This document shows, one piece after another, positions 17,266 to 26,356 of a DNA stretch of 64,000 nt. Source of the stretch: CAG-238 sp963601575 (GTDB lineage Bacteria; Bacillota; Clostridia; Peptostreptococcales; Anaerovoracaceae); contig CAVCFO010000008.1 of the NCBI GenBank assembly GCA_963601575.1, positions 6,051 through 70,050 of the forward strand, given 5' to 3'. Numbering within the stretch: the stretch's first letter is position 1; each line of letters begins with the position of its first letter. The notes beneath the pieces were generated by a model. It saw only the letters and a program-made list of their open reading frames with translations, searched no databases and was not told where the DNA came from. The translations under genes were made by a program, and so were the position numbers.

Positions 17266-19188
17266 ATGGCAAGACTTTTGAGGAAAATACCTGATTTTAA
17301 GCTTCCGAAATATCGCATGGGCGAGATCGAGGAACTTGAGGAATTGCAACGAGAGTATGCGAAGAATCACAGGGATATAATAAAAAATAGCATCGAAGGA
17401 GGCACTGAGAATGCCTGCTATCAGGGGACCAATTTCCGCACGGTCAAGGAAATATTCGAAAATTCCACGACAAAATACGCAGGCAGGCCATTCGTGCTGG
17501 AAACTTTCAATAAAAAGAAGGGATTTGAAACCGCAACCTACGGCGAGTTCAGAGATGATACGATAAACTTCGGCACAGGACTTTTGCGAGTTTTGCGCCT
17601 TACAGAAATGGAAAAGGTTATCATAATCGGCGAGACGACATACGAGTGGTATGTGGCATATATGGCATTGCTGCTGGGTGCTGGGATTGCAGTGCCGGTC
17701 GATAAGGAGCTGCCCGAAAACGAGCTTGATAATTTGATAAACCGCTCGGGAGCCTCCGTCATCATCCACAGCCCGAGGAAAAGGGATTTTGTGAAGAAGG
17801 CGGCCGCAAGGTGCAAATCCGTGCGATATACCATCGAAATGTATAGCGATGAGGCACCATCTAGCGAAAAGGTAGGCAAGGATAGATCCGCAGAATCCGG
17901 CTTTACCAGCATCGGCTTTGATTTCCTCGCCTGCGAGGGCAAAGTTTTTACAGACCTGGGCGACACAAGCCTCATGCAAAGAGAAATCGATCCGGAAAGC
18001 TTTGCACTGCTCATTTTTACCAGTGGCACCACATCTGCTGCCAAGGGCGTAATGATTTGCAACCGCAACCTTGCGGCAAACATAAACGGCATCACGCCTT
18101 ATGTGCATCTTACGCCGGAGGACAGACTTTTTTCCGTTTTGCCGCTGCACCATACATATGAATCCACCATCGGCTTCATCTATCCGATGGCTTGCGGTGC
18201 TTCCATCGCGGTATGCCAAGGCCTAAAGCACCTGGCTTCGGATATGCAGGCGACCCAGCCAACGGCGATACTGGCAGTACCGCTACTCATAGAGGCGCTG
18301 TACAAGAAGATAATGAAAAATATCGAAAAAAGCAAGAAAACCTCTGTCGTAAAATCCGTGATCAGGCTGACAAACGGCCTTCGCAATGTCGGAATCGATG
18401 TGAAGCGCAAGGCTTTTAAGGATATATATGCAGGACTTGGCGGAAATCTGAGAATTATCGTCTCCGCTGCGGCACCGCTAGACCCGAAGATCGGCAAGTG
18501 GTTCGAGGACATCGGGATCACATTCCTTCAAGGCTACGGACTGACGGAGACGGCCCCAATCGCCGCGCTTACGCCGGATTTCGATACGAGGGTAGGTTCT
18601 GCCGGCAAGGCTGTGCATGGCGATGAGATCCGCATTTCAAGTCCTAACGAACGGGGCGAGGGAGAGGTCCTCATCAAGGGCGAAACGGTAATGCTGGGAT
18701 ATTTTGATGATCCAAAAGCAACGGCGGAGGCTATCGAGGATGGCTGGTTCAACTCCGGCGATATCGGCAGGCTCGACGATGACGGATTCCTGTACATAAC
18801 AGGCCGCAGCAAGAATGTTATCGTAACCCAGAACGGCAAGAACATCTATCCGGAGGAAATCGAGACCTTGCTTGCAGACGTTCCGGAAATCTCGGAATCT
18901 ATGGTCTATGGCAAGGAGGTTTCCGGAGAAAAAGAACTGATTATAACGGCACGCGTAATTCCGAACATGGATGCAATAGAAGAGATATATGGCAAATCAC
19001 GCAAGAATCCTGACGAGCCTTTTACAGGCGATGAGATTTACAAAATCATCTGGGCAAAGATCAAGCTTGTAAACCGCAAGCTCTCAAATTATAAGTGCAT
19101 CAAGAAGCTGGAGATTAAGGACGATGCGTTTGAGAAGACCAGCACGATGAAGATTAAGCGGTATGCCGAGCTCCAAAAAGAGAAGTAA
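17266..19188 (+). CDS. Long-chain acyl-CoA synthetase (AMP-forming ligase)
   Basis: An ANL-superfamily enzyme that adenylates a carboxylate, probably a fatty acid, and forms the CoA thioester. Visible: the P-loop-like IFTSGTTSAAKGVM, GYGLTETAP, the DGWFNSGDIG hinge region, and TGRSKNVIVTQNGKNIYPEE. ATG 17266 is preferred because GGGGGA is 4-5 nt upstream; ATG 17254 is also in frame. About 640 residues, monocistronic. The chain-length preference is inferred from overall resemblance to long-chain ligases. Confidence 0.88.
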   Translation: MARLLRKIPDFKLPKYRMGEIEELEELQREYAKNHRDIIKNSIEGGTENACYQGTNFRTVKEIFENSTTKYAGRPFVLETFNKKKGFETATYGEFRDDTINFGTGLLRVLRLTEMEKVIIIGETTYEWYVAYMALLLGAGIAVPVDKELPENELDNLINRSGASVIIHSPRKRDFVKKAAARCKSVRYTIEMYSDEAPSSEKVGKDRSAESGFTSIGFDFLACEGKVFTDLGDTSLMQREIDPESFALLIFTSGTTSAAKGVMICNRNLAANINGITPYVHLTPEDRLFSVLPLHHTYESTIGFIYPMACGASIAVCQGLKHLASDMQATQPTAILAVPLLIEALYKKIMKNIEKSKKTSVVKSVIRLTNGLRNVGIDVKRKAFKDIYAGLGGNLRIIVSAAAPLDPKIGKWFEDIGITFLQGYGLTETAPIAALTPDFDTRVGSAGKAVHGDEIRISSPNERGEGEVLIKGETVMLGYFDDPKATAEAIEDGWFNSGDIGRLDDDGFLYITGRSKNVIVTQNGKNIYPEEIETLLADVPEISESMVYGKEVSGEKELIITARVIPNMDAIEEIYGKSRKNPDEPFTGDEIYKIIWAKIKLVNRKLSNYKCIKKLEIKDDAFEKTSTMKIKRYAELQKEK

Positions 19189-19201
19189 ATGCCTTGCCGC
19201 C

Positions 19202-19400
19202 TAGCCACAGACGATTTTCCCGGCGCATTTAGTGAGGTTTGCAAAATCGCCCGTGGCGTTGCCCGCTGCGGGCGGAGAGACAAAATTGCGGCAGCGCGAT
19301 TCCGCAGGTGCAAACAAGAAATGTTTGCACCGAGGACTAAGCGCCGAGCAATTTATGCCCTCGAAGCCTTAATAATTGGCCACGGACGGTTTTTGCGGCG
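19202..19400 (+). repeat. Structured intergenic repeat, copy A
   Basis: Composite repeat filling most of the gap between the acyl-CoA synthetase and the secreted protein. Modules: GCCAC-ACGATTTTCCCGGCGCATTT-like sequence (19203-19230); a GC-rich piece shared with copy B (19241-19303); a hairpin GGTGCAAACA / TGTTTGCACC (19307-19316 / 19322-19331); outer arms AAATTGC (19283-19289) / GCAATTT (19348-19354); and a second, diverged copy of the first module at 19378-19400. No credible reading frame. The remaining 116 bases to the next gene show only the AAAAGGAGA ribosome site. Confidence 0.8.
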
Positions 19401-19516
19401 AGTAGAATCGCCCATTACACAAAAAGTGTTTACATAGATATTGCAAGAGGCAGCGGCACGCTCGGAACGAAAGCGACTGCTACGCCCGCGCGAAATACCA
19501 GAAAAGGAGATTTTCA

Positions 19517-22465
19517 ATGAACAAGCAAGCAAATTATTTTAAGCCTTACTTGAAAAAGGCGCTGGTCCTGCTCATGGCAGTGGTCATGGTGTTTACCTAT
19601 ATGCCGAGCATGGCATTTGCGGGAGTGGGCGAACCTGAGGATAATAATACAGCGACGACAACCGAAACCTGCCCGGTAACAATAAAAACACCTGATGGTA
19701 CGGCGCTGACCGCGACAGCAACAGAGGAAACCATAGCCGGGGATGGCACATATACGCTAGGAAGTGCTACAGTTTACGAAGTTCAGGTTACAGCCGAAGC
19801 CACAGAGGTAACAATTTCTGGATATGATAAGGATGATGACAGCGAAGCTGATAACTTCTTGGCATATAACTATGATGAAGACGGAAACTGGCTTGCGGGA
19901 TACTACAGTGACGGGGGGGCTACTGGTGTTAAGGAATCAGAAGTTGATGTAGACAGCAACAGTGACAATGTTGCTGACTATGTCTATGTTCAGACACCGT
20001 ACAATACCAGCTGGCAGAGCAGCTTTATCTGCGCGATCAAGTTTGTATATGAAATGCCACTTACGGTCAAGGCAGGGGAGGCAGAGCTGACCTGCACAAG
20101 GGCCTATGCGGGCGGCTATGACTGCGGCATGGGTGCAATGGATCTTTATGTTATCGAGCTTCCTAAAAATACAGACGAGGTTACCCTGGCAAGAACTTCA
20201 AATGGAAAAAACGATGAGATTGTAGCCTACAATTATGATGGAACAACATATCTTGCACAGGCAAAAACCAACGAGGACAAGAGCGTAACTGCGAAAACAC
20301 ATTTGACCGAAAAATCTGACGAAGACTATAATAAATCGATCGTAAACGAAGGCACGGCAGGCAACTATCTGAGCGTGCAGGAACCATATACGTATGATGA
20401 AGAAGGAAATTGCACAGGCGGCGGCGCTAGCATCTGCGCAATCAAGCTCGTGCTTTCCGGTGAAACCCTGGACACAGACTCTGTTGAGAAGATCAAGGGG
20501 ATGTTGCCATACGTGACTACCGAGAACGGTTTGGGATTTTATAGCAACAGCTACGGCGATTACTCAATGCTCGGCAACAACTGGTACAAGGGAAACGAGC
20601 TTAAGGCAGAGATCGGCCAGACCGCAGAGGAGCTGGATGGCAAGTATGCCTATCTTAATGCTGCAACGAGCGTTCCTACCGACTGGGATGCTGACGATAT
20701 GAGCAAATTGACGCTGGAATGGTATTATAGCAATACTTACTCGGCTGAGGGCACAGGATATGAATGCGTAACGATAAACGGGCAGAGCACCGGCCTAGAT
20801 GCTAACGGCGTGAAGGCATATAAGAACAAAGACGGATTTGAATATAATAATCAGTATGTAAGTAGCACCTACGGAACCTACTACTGGTTTACATTGATCC
20901 CGGAAACGGTCGAAAAGGGAAACTACTACTACTATGTGGAAATCTCATATACTGACGAGGATGGAAAAACGCAGAGCATTTCAAGCAAGAGCTGCCAGGC
21001 CTGGGTAGTCGTAAGCGAAAAAGCATCGCAGCCTTCGGGAAGCAGCGGTAGCATTACTGTCAGCTTCAAATTGAATGGATATGACGGGATGAAGAGTATT
21101 GCAAGGCAGAGCGTAACTACTCCTGCAGGCTCTACGGTCGGAACGGTATTCGAAAAGGTTCTGACGGGAAGCGGATATAAGTATACATATAAAGGCAGCA
21201 ACTACATCTCCGAAATCACCGACAGCAGCGGTTATGTCCTTGGAGAATTCGACCGCGGTTCAAATTCGGGATGGATGTACCTGGTTAATGACAAGGCGCC
21301 GACGGTTGGCCTGAAAAGCTATAATCTTTCCGACGGCGACAGTATAGTATGGTACTACACAGGCGATTATACAAAGGACACCTATGCAAGATCGTCCATG
21401 TCTACTGTGTCGAGCACCGTAACCACCGACACAACCTCCGGTTCTGCCGCGACCACAACGGCGCCGACCGAGACTAAGGTAACGGAAAAGACCAACGCCG
21501 ACGGCACGAAAGAAAAGACCGCAACCGTAACGGTTTCTGCCGCGAACCAGACGGAAATCGTAAAACAGGCTGCGGACAAGAAATCCACAGAAATTGTTCT
21601 CGAAGTTGCAAGCACGCAGACTGCCGGCGCACAGAACGTTCAGCTACAGCTCAATGTGTCATTCGTTAAGAACGTAAGCGAAAAGACAGACGCCGCTCTA
21701 ACGGTAAACACAGAAAACGGCACCGTAAGTCTCGACCAGAACACCATCAAAACGGTACTTGACGAGGCGAAAGGAACGACCATCACCCTTGATGTGAATA
21801 AGGTTGCAAACCCGACGGAAGTTCAGAAGAAAGCCGCAGGCACAAACGGACAGATTCTTAGTCTCACCGTAAAATCCGGCGACAAGACCATAACCGACTT
21901 CAAGACGGGAACGGTTACCGTAACCGTTGCCATTTCAACGGCATTGCAGAATAAGCGAGTAGCCGCGATCCACATCGCAGAGGACGGCAAAATCGAACAG
22001 ATGCCGGGAAAGAGCAGAGAAGTTGGCGGCAAGAAGTGCTACGAGTTCACGACATCGCACTTCTCAGACTTCGCACTGGTAGACGCTGACGAGCTTGGGC
22101 TCGAAACAGAGGACGAAATTGATGCAGCGGCACTGGTTGCAAAGCTCACTCCGGTTGCACGCTCCGCAAAGACCGCCAAGGGTTACATCAAGGTGCAGGC
22201 AAGCCTCGATAAAAGCGATAAGGCGATTATAAGCGAGCTTCAGGATGCAGGCTACACCGTAAAATACCGCTTCTATCGTTCCACGAAGAAGTCGGCAAGC
22301 TACAAGTCTGCGCTGACAAAGAAGACAACATCGTACACCAACACCAGCGGCAAGAAAGGCACGAAGTACTACTATAAAGTGCAGGTGAGAGTGTATGACA
22401 AGAGCGGAAAGCTGGTTGCAAAGACGGCACTTAAACAGTGCAAGTACGCTTGCCGCAAGTTCTAA
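19517..22465 (+). CDS. Large secreted protein with DUF4430 domain
   Basis: 982 residues with a signal peptide: basic start, hydrophobic core LVLLMAVVMVFTYMPS and cleavage after AFA near residue 35. Two related segments (about 50-155 and 170-305) each contain YDEDGNW/YDGTTY-type and SICAIKLV/FICAIKFV sequences, suggesting an internal duplication. About residues 515-615 form a DUF4430 (transcobalamin-C-like) domain ending SIVWYYTGDYTKD. A Thr-rich linker, a beta-rich region, and a C-terminal fibronectin-III-like segment with Tyr/Lys repeats follow. There is no LPxTG motif, so it is probably released or held non-covalently. Binding function unknown. Flanked by repeat copies A and B. Confidence 0.85.
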   Translation: MNKQANYFKPYLKKALVLLMAVVMVFTYMPSMAFAGVGEPEDNNTATTTETCPVTIKTPDGTALTATATEETIAGDGTYTLGSATVYEVQVTAEATEVTISGYDKDDDSEADNFLAYNYDEDGNWLAGYYSDGGATGVKESEVDVDSNSDNVADYVYVQTPYNTSWQSSFICAIKFVYEMPLTVKAGEAELTCTRAYAGGYDCGMGAMDLYVIELPKNTDEVTLARTSNGKNDEIVAYNYDGTTYLAQAKTNEDKSVTAKTHLTEKSDEDYNKSIVNEGTAGNYLSVQEPYTYDEEGNCTGGGASICAIKLVLSGETLDTDSVEKIKGMLPYVTTENGLGFYSNSYGDYSMLGNNWYKGNELKAEIGQTAEELDGKYAYLNAATSVPTDWDADDMSKLTLEWYYSNTYSAEGTGYECVTINGQSTGLDANGVKAYKNKDGFEYNNQYVSSTYGTYYWFTLIPETVEKGNYYYYVEISYTDEDGKTQSISSKSCQAWVVVSEKASQPSGSSGSITVSFKLNGYDGMKSIARQSVTTPAGSTVGTVFEKVLTGSGYKYTYKGSNYISEITDSSGYVLGEFDRGSNSGWMYLVNDKAPTVGLKSYNLSDGDSIVWYYTGDYTKDTYARSSMSTVSSTVTTDTTSGSAATTTAPTETKVTEKTNADGTKEKTATVTVSAANQTEIVKQAADKKSTEIVLEVASTQTAGAQNVQLQLNVSFVKNVSEKTDAALTVNTENGTVSLDQNTIKTVLDEAKGTTITLDVNKVANPTEVQKKAAGTNGQILSLTVKSGDKTITDFKTGTVTVTVAISTALQNKRVAAIHIAEDGKIEQMPGKSREVGGKKCYEFTTSHFSDFALVDADELGLETEDEIDAAALVAKLTPVARSAKTAKGYIKVQASLDKSDKAIISELQDAGYTVKYRFYRSTKKSASYKSALTKKTTSYTNTSGKKGTKYYYKVQVRVYDKSGKLVAKTALKQCKYACRKF

Positions 22466-22479
22466 ACTTGAATGCTTGT

Positions 22480-22820
22480 TAAAATCGCCTGTGGCGTTGT
22501 TGGCTGCGGGCGGAGAGATAAAATTGCGGCAGCGCGATTCCACTTCGCTAGAAGAAACATATGAAGAGCCGGCAACAAAATTGCGGCAGCACGATTCCGC
22601 AGGTGCAAACAAGAAATGTTTGCACCGAGGACGCGCGCCAGAGCAATTTATGTCTGCCGGCTCCTATTTAATAGAAGTGTGATTTGCAAGATGCCGCCGG
22701 CGAGTGCGTCTCGCACTCAAACTGGCATTTGCCTTCGCACCGAGGACAAGCGCAGAGCAATTTATGTCCTCGAAGCCTCTATGGTTAGCCACAAACGATT
22801 TTTCCGGCGCATTTTCAGAA
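22480..22820 (+). repeat. Structured intergenic repeat, copy cluster B
   Basis: Three partial or complete units in tandem. B1 (22480-22542) matches the GC-rich module of copy A. B2 (22567-22662) is a complete unit bounded by AGCCGGCA / TGCCGGCT, with the inner hairpin GGTGCAAACA / TGTTTGCACC (22602-22611 / 22617-22626). B3 (about 22736-22815) has CGAGGAC / GTCCTCG around the AGAGCAATTTATG core, followed by GCCACAAACGATTTTTCCGGCGCATTTT, matching the start of copy A. Confidence 0.8.
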
Positions 22821-22826
22821 ATCATG

Positions 22827-22857
22827 AAAACCCCGAAGCTGCTACCTTCGGGGTTTT
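22827..22857. terminator. Bidirectional intrinsic terminator
   Basis: Perfect 12-bp stem AAAACCCCGAAG (22827-22838) / CTTCGGGGTTTT (22846-22857), loop of 7 nt. Terminates transcription leaving the secreted-protein locus. Confidence 0.85.
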
Positions 22858-23136
22858 CGCTATGCCGGGCATAAGGACAGTGTAAACATAAATAAGAGTC
22901 CAAGCAGAGGGCTTCGGCTCGCTGCTTTCTTAGTCTGATAGAAAAACGCGTCCTGAACAAAATAACTGCCGCAAATAGGGCAGGCGCGTCACTTTTTATA
23001 AATTAGGCGACGCACCGGGGCCAAAAACAAAACGCCGACACGCGTGTAAGCAAAACGCGCCGCCAAGGCCTTGAAAATCCTAAAATTTGCCCATCAAAAA
23101 AGTTTGAAATCTCGCGAAATTTTTTTCAAAAAACAC
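22858..23136. other. Non-coding stretch upstream of the S10 promoter
   Basis: I see no gene here. A short AAGCAG / CTGCTT hairpin lies near 22900-22930. The A/T tracts just before the -35 box (about 23116-23136) resemble an UP element of a strong ribosomal promoter. Confidence 0.5.
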
Positions 23137-23165
23137 TTGCCAAACTTGAAAAGTTGATATATACT
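23137..23165 (+). promoter_or_regulatory. Promoter of the S10 ribosomal superoperon
   Basis: TTGCCA (23137-23142), 17-bp spacer, TATACT (23160-23165), with A/T tracts immediately upstream. Confidence 0.8.
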
Positions 23166-23171
23166 AAAAAG

Positions 23172-23411
23172 GCTTGCTTAAGGCGATGAAACGGGAAGTT
23201 GCTGAGCTATCAGGTAATTTCCGTGGAGAATTGTCCCCACAAGATGGGGGCGAAGGGATTCGCCTGATTTTTGCTTTGTGCGTGACTACGGGAAACGCAC
23301 GGAGGCGTGTACGGATAAGCAAGAACGACTGCACGCTTTGAAATCAAGGCATTTGAACCCCTTGTACAAGCATAGCGAAAACAGTACAAAAATTATTTCA
23401 GGAGGAAAACA
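23172..23411 (+). promoter_or_regulatory. Structured 5' leader of the S10 operon
   Basis: About 240 nt of untranslated leader. Likely hairpins in order: GGAAGTT...AATTTCC around CTGA-GCTA-TCAG (about 23190-23225); TCCCCA-caaga-TGGGGG (about 23233-23252); GTGCGT / ACGCAC (about 23278-23301); TTGTAC / GTACAA (about 23362-23390). In other bacteria a ribosomal protein represses this operon through such a leader; the ligand here is unknown. Confidence 0.55.
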
Positions 23412-23723
23412 ATGAGCGAATTACAAAAAATCAGAATTAAGCTTAAGGCTTATGACCACGCGTTATTAGACCAGTCTGCTGCCAAGATCGTAGAAACAGC
23501 CAAAAAGACAGGCGCAGATGTTTCCGGTCCGATTCCGCTGCCTACAGAAAAGGAAGTCGTAACTATCTTGAGAGCCGTTCACAAATACAAGGACAGCAGA
23601 GAGCAGTTCGAGCAGAGAACTCACAAGAGACTTATCGACATCACAAATGCAACGCTGAAGACGACCGACGCTTTGACCAAGCTCGACTTGCCGGCAGGCG
23701 TTGACATCGAGATCAAACTCTAA
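23412..23723 (+). CDS. rpsJ: Small-subunit ribosomal protein S10 (uS10)
   Basis: 103 residues. Starts SELQKIRIKLKAYDHALLDQSAAKIVE and has the S10 hallmark SREQFEQRTHKRLIDI. It binds 16S rRNA in the 30S head and, as NusE, acts in antitermination. AGGAGG precedes ATG. First gene of the superoperon, followed by an unusually long 187-nt gap. Confidence 0.98.
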   Translation: MSELQKIRIKLKAYDHALLDQSAAKIVETAKKTGADVSGPIPLPTEKEVVTILRAVHKYKDSREQFEQRTHKRLIDITNATLKTTDALTKLDLPAGVDIEIKL

Positions 23724-23910
23724 TCTGCAAGCGTTTGAAATCGAAGCTATAAGCTAGAAGGGACCTTCCCTTAGTAAGAATGCATGAGAGGGAAAAGCCG
23801 GCCCGAATCGACCTGTGTGGATTCGCAGCGAAGCGCCTGAGCGTGCGATGCAGCGCGCGGCTCGGCAAGGCACACCAGAGCATTCCAATGTTAAGACAAG
23901 GAGAAAAAAT
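23724..23910 (+). promoter_or_regulatory. Long GC-rich structured gap between rpsJ and rplC
   Basis: 187 nt where neighbouring gaps are 10-30 nt. Hairpins include AAGGGA...TCCCTT near 23757-23772 and CGAATC / GATTCG around 23805-23826. The rplC frame stays open upstream to 23815, but the translated piece does not resemble L3. Confidence 0.45.
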
Positions 23911-24546
23911 ATGAAAACAATCTTAGGAAAAAAGATGGGCATGACTCAGATTTTCGATGAAGACGGAAATGTGATTCCGGTAACAGTCATCGAAGCAGGC
24001 CCGGAAGTTGTAACTCAGGTAAAGACTGTTGAAACAGACGGTTACAACGCAGTACAAGTTGGTTTTGAAGACCAGAAACCGCAAAGAGTTAACAAACCTT
24101 TGACAGGACATTTCGAAAAGGCAGGAGTTACTCCGAAAAAGCATTTGGCTGAATTCAGAATAGAAGACGGCGAAAGCTACGAAGTAGGACAGGTGATCAC
24201 GGTTGCTGATTTCGAAGTTGGGAGTAAGCTTGACATCACAGGCACCTCCAAAGGTAAGGGAACTCAGGGTAACATCAAAAGACACGGCCACCACAGAGGC
24301 CCTATGAGCCACGGTTCCAAGCATAAGAGACTTGCAGGCGCACTCGCAGCAGGCACTTACCCGTCGAGAGTATTCAAGGGCAATGCAGGCCCCGGCAGAA
24401 TGGGTAGAGACACGGTTACCGTTCAGAACGTGGTTTTAGTAAAAGTTATCGAAGAAAGAAACCTTATGCTGGTTAAGGGCGCAGTACCGGGAAACAAAGG
24501 CGGACTGGTTCGCGTTCAGTATGCAGTAAAAGGTCAGGACAAATAA
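23911..24546 (+). CDS. rplC: Large-subunit ribosomal protein L3 (uL3)
   Basis: 211 residues from ATG 23911 (AAGGAG upstream), starting MKTILGKKMGMTQIFDEDG as in other L3 proteins. The tip loop region GHHRGPMSHGSKHKRLAGA is present. L3 nucleates 50S assembly near the peptidyl-transferase centre. Confidence 0.98.
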   Translation: MKTILGKKMGMTQIFDEDGNVIPVTVIEAGPEVVTQVKTVETDGYNAVQVGFEDQKPQRVNKPLTGHFEKAGVTPKKHLAEFRIEDGESYEVGQVITVADFEVGSKLDITGTSKGKGTQGNIKRHGHHRGPMSHGSKHKRLAGALAAGTYPSRVFKGNAGPGRMGRDTVTVQNVVLVKVIEERNLMLVKGAVPGNKGGLVRVQYAVKGQDK

Positions 24547-24573
24547 TAGACTTTCGGAAAGGAGGAAGCACAA

Positions 24574-25197
24574 ATGGCAAAAGTAACAATGCTCAACATG
24601 GCAGGAGCTGAAGCCGGAACAATCGAACTTAACGATGCGATTTTCGGAATCACTCCAAACGAAAACGCTGTTCACGCAGTAGTGAAGAACTACTTAGCTA
24701 ACCAAAGACAGGGCACTCAGTCCGCAAAGACAAGAGGCGAAGTCAGAGGAGGCGGTAGAAAGCCTTTCAGACAAAAAGGAACAGGTCGTCACAGACAAGG
24801 CAGCTCAACAGACCCGTCACAGATCGGCGGCGGCGTTGTATTCGCACCGAAGCCTCGCGACTACAGATATACATTACCTAAGAAATTAAGAAGACTCGCA
24901 ATGAAGTCTGCACTTTCCTCAAAGGTACTCGAAAACGAGATCATCGTACTGGATGAACTCAAATTCGAAGCACCGAAGACCAAAGAAATGGTGGGGGTAC
25001 TCGAAAATATCAAAGCAGGCAGAAAAGCTTTGATCATCATGGCTGAAAAGGACGAAAACGTAGTAAGATCCGCAGCCAACATCCCGGGAGTAAGAACTGC
25101 TCTCGTAGGAACAATGAACGTTTACGAAATCGTAAACCACGAAAGCTTCATCGTAACACAGGAAGCGGTTAAGAAGATCGAGGAGGTGTACATCTAA
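24574..25197 (+). CDS. rplD: Large-subunit ribosomal protein L4 (uL4)
   Basis: 207 residues. Contains the exit-tunnel loop GGGRKPFRQKGTGRHRQGS and the C-terminal globular domain. In E. coli L4 represses this operon through the leader, so it is one candidate ligand for the structured leader here. AAGGAGG upstream; TAATG overlap with rplW. Confidence 0.97.
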   Translation: MAKVTMLNMAGAEAGTIELNDAIFGITPNENAVHAVVKNYLANQRQGTQSAKTRGEVRGGGRKPFRQKGTGRHRQGSSTDPSQIGGGVVFAPKPRDYRYTLPKKLRRLAMKSALSSKVLENEIIVLDELKFEAPKTKEMVGVLENIKAGRKALIIMAEKDENVVRSAANIPGVRTALVGTMNVYEIVNHESFIVTQEAVKKIEEVYI

Positions 25198-25487
25198 TGA
25201 AAACAGCATATGACATCATTTTGACACCTGTTATTTCGGAACAGTCCATGGACGTAGCCGTAGACAAGAAGTACACTTTCAAAGTAGCAACAGACGCAAA
25301 CAAGACTCAGGTCAAGAAAGCTGTTGAAGAAATCTTCGGTGTTGAAGTAGCAAAAGTAAACATTATGAACTATGACGGTAAAATCAAGAGAATGGGAAGA
25401 AACGTGGGCAGAACCGCTGCTTACAAAAAAGCAATCGTAACACTTACTGCAGGCAGTAAGGAAATCGAATTCTTCCAAGGACTATAA
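25197..25487 (+). CDS. rplW: Large-subunit ribosomal protein L23 (uL23)
   Basis: 96 residues. Contains YDIILTPVISEQSM and the VNIMNYDGKIKRMGR loop. L23 sits at the tunnel exit and docks trigger factor and SRP. Start overlaps the rplD stop by one base. Confidence 0.97.
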   Translation: MKTAYDIILTPVISEQSMDVAVDKKYTFKVATDANKTQVKKAVEEIFGVEVAKVNIMNYDGKIKRMGRNVGRTAAYKKAIVTLTAGSKEIEFFQGL

Positions 25488-25504
25488 TATAGGAGGTTAA
25501 ACAA

Positions 25505-26338
25505 ATGGGAATTAGAAAATATAATCCAACTACTCCTGGTCTTAGAGGTATGACAGTTTCCACATTCGAAGAAATCACAACCTCAACGCCTGAAAAGTCC
25601 TTGACTGTAACGCTCAAAAAGCACGCAGGAAGAAACAACAGAGGCAAAATCACTGTTAGACATCAGGGCGGCGGCACAAGACCAAAATACAGAATCATCG
25701 ACTTCAAGAGAACAAAGGACGATGTACCTGCAACCGTAGCAACTATCGAATACGATCCGAACAGAAGCGCAAATATCGCACTCCTTGTTTATGCGGATGG
25801 CGAGAAGAAATACATCCTTGCTCCGAAGGGACTTACCGTAGGCCAGAAGGTTGTATCCGGTCCTGAAGCCGACATCGTTACCGGTAACGCGCTTCCGATC
25901 GCAAACATTCCGGTTGGTACGATCATCCACAACGTAGAGCTCAAGCCGGGCAAGGGCGGCCAGCTTGCAAGATCCGCAGGCAACGGCGCTCAGCTCATGG
26001 CAAAGGAAGGAGATTACGCACAGGTAAGACTTCCATCCGGCGAAGTTAGAAAGATCAGCATGAGATGCAGAGCTACAATCGGCGAAGTCGGAAACGGCGA
26101 CCACGCAAACATCCAGATCGGTAAAGCAGGCCGCAAGAGACACATGGGCGTAAGACCTACCGTAAGAGGTTCCGTAATGAACCCTAACGATCACCCACAT
26201 GGCGGTGGTGAAGGTAGAGCACCTGTCGGCCGCAAGAGCCCGGTTACTCCTTGGGGTAAGCCTGCTCTCGGATACAAGACGAGAAAGAAGAACAAACCTT
26301 CAAACAAATATATCGTAAAGAGAAGAAATGAAAAATAG
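25505..26338 (+). CDS. rplB: Large-subunit ribosomal protein L2 (uL2)
   Basis: 277 residues. Starts MGIRKYNPTTPGLRGMT and carries the conserved VRGSVMNPNDHPHGGGEGR near the C terminus, including the His important for peptidyl transfer. AGGAGG precedes ATG. Confidence 0.98.
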   Translation: MGIRKYNPTTPGLRGMTVSTFEEITTSTPEKSLTVTLKKHAGRNNRGKITVRHQGGGTRPKYRIIDFKRTKDDVPATVATIEYDPNRSANIALLVYADGEKKYILAPKGLTVGQKVVSGPEADIVTGNALPIANIPVGTIIHNVELKPGKGGQLARSAGNGAQLMAKEGDYAQVRLPSGEVRKISMRCRATIGEVGNGDHANIQIGKAGRKRHMGVRPTVRGSVMNPNDHPHGGGEGRAPVGRKSPVTPWGKPALGYKTRKKNKPSNKYIVKRRNEK

Positions 26339-26356
26339 TAGGAAGGAGCAAAGATA

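Noticed and set aside
17125..18219. A 364-codon antisense frame over the acyl-CoA synthetase
   Set aside because: Overlaps a clear ANL enzyme; the translated sequence resembles no family and lacks a ribosome site.
19202..19400. Small proteins encoded in the intergenic repeats
   Set aside because: Frames such as those starting MFAPRT recur only because the DNA repeats; they lack ribosome sites and are open on both strands.
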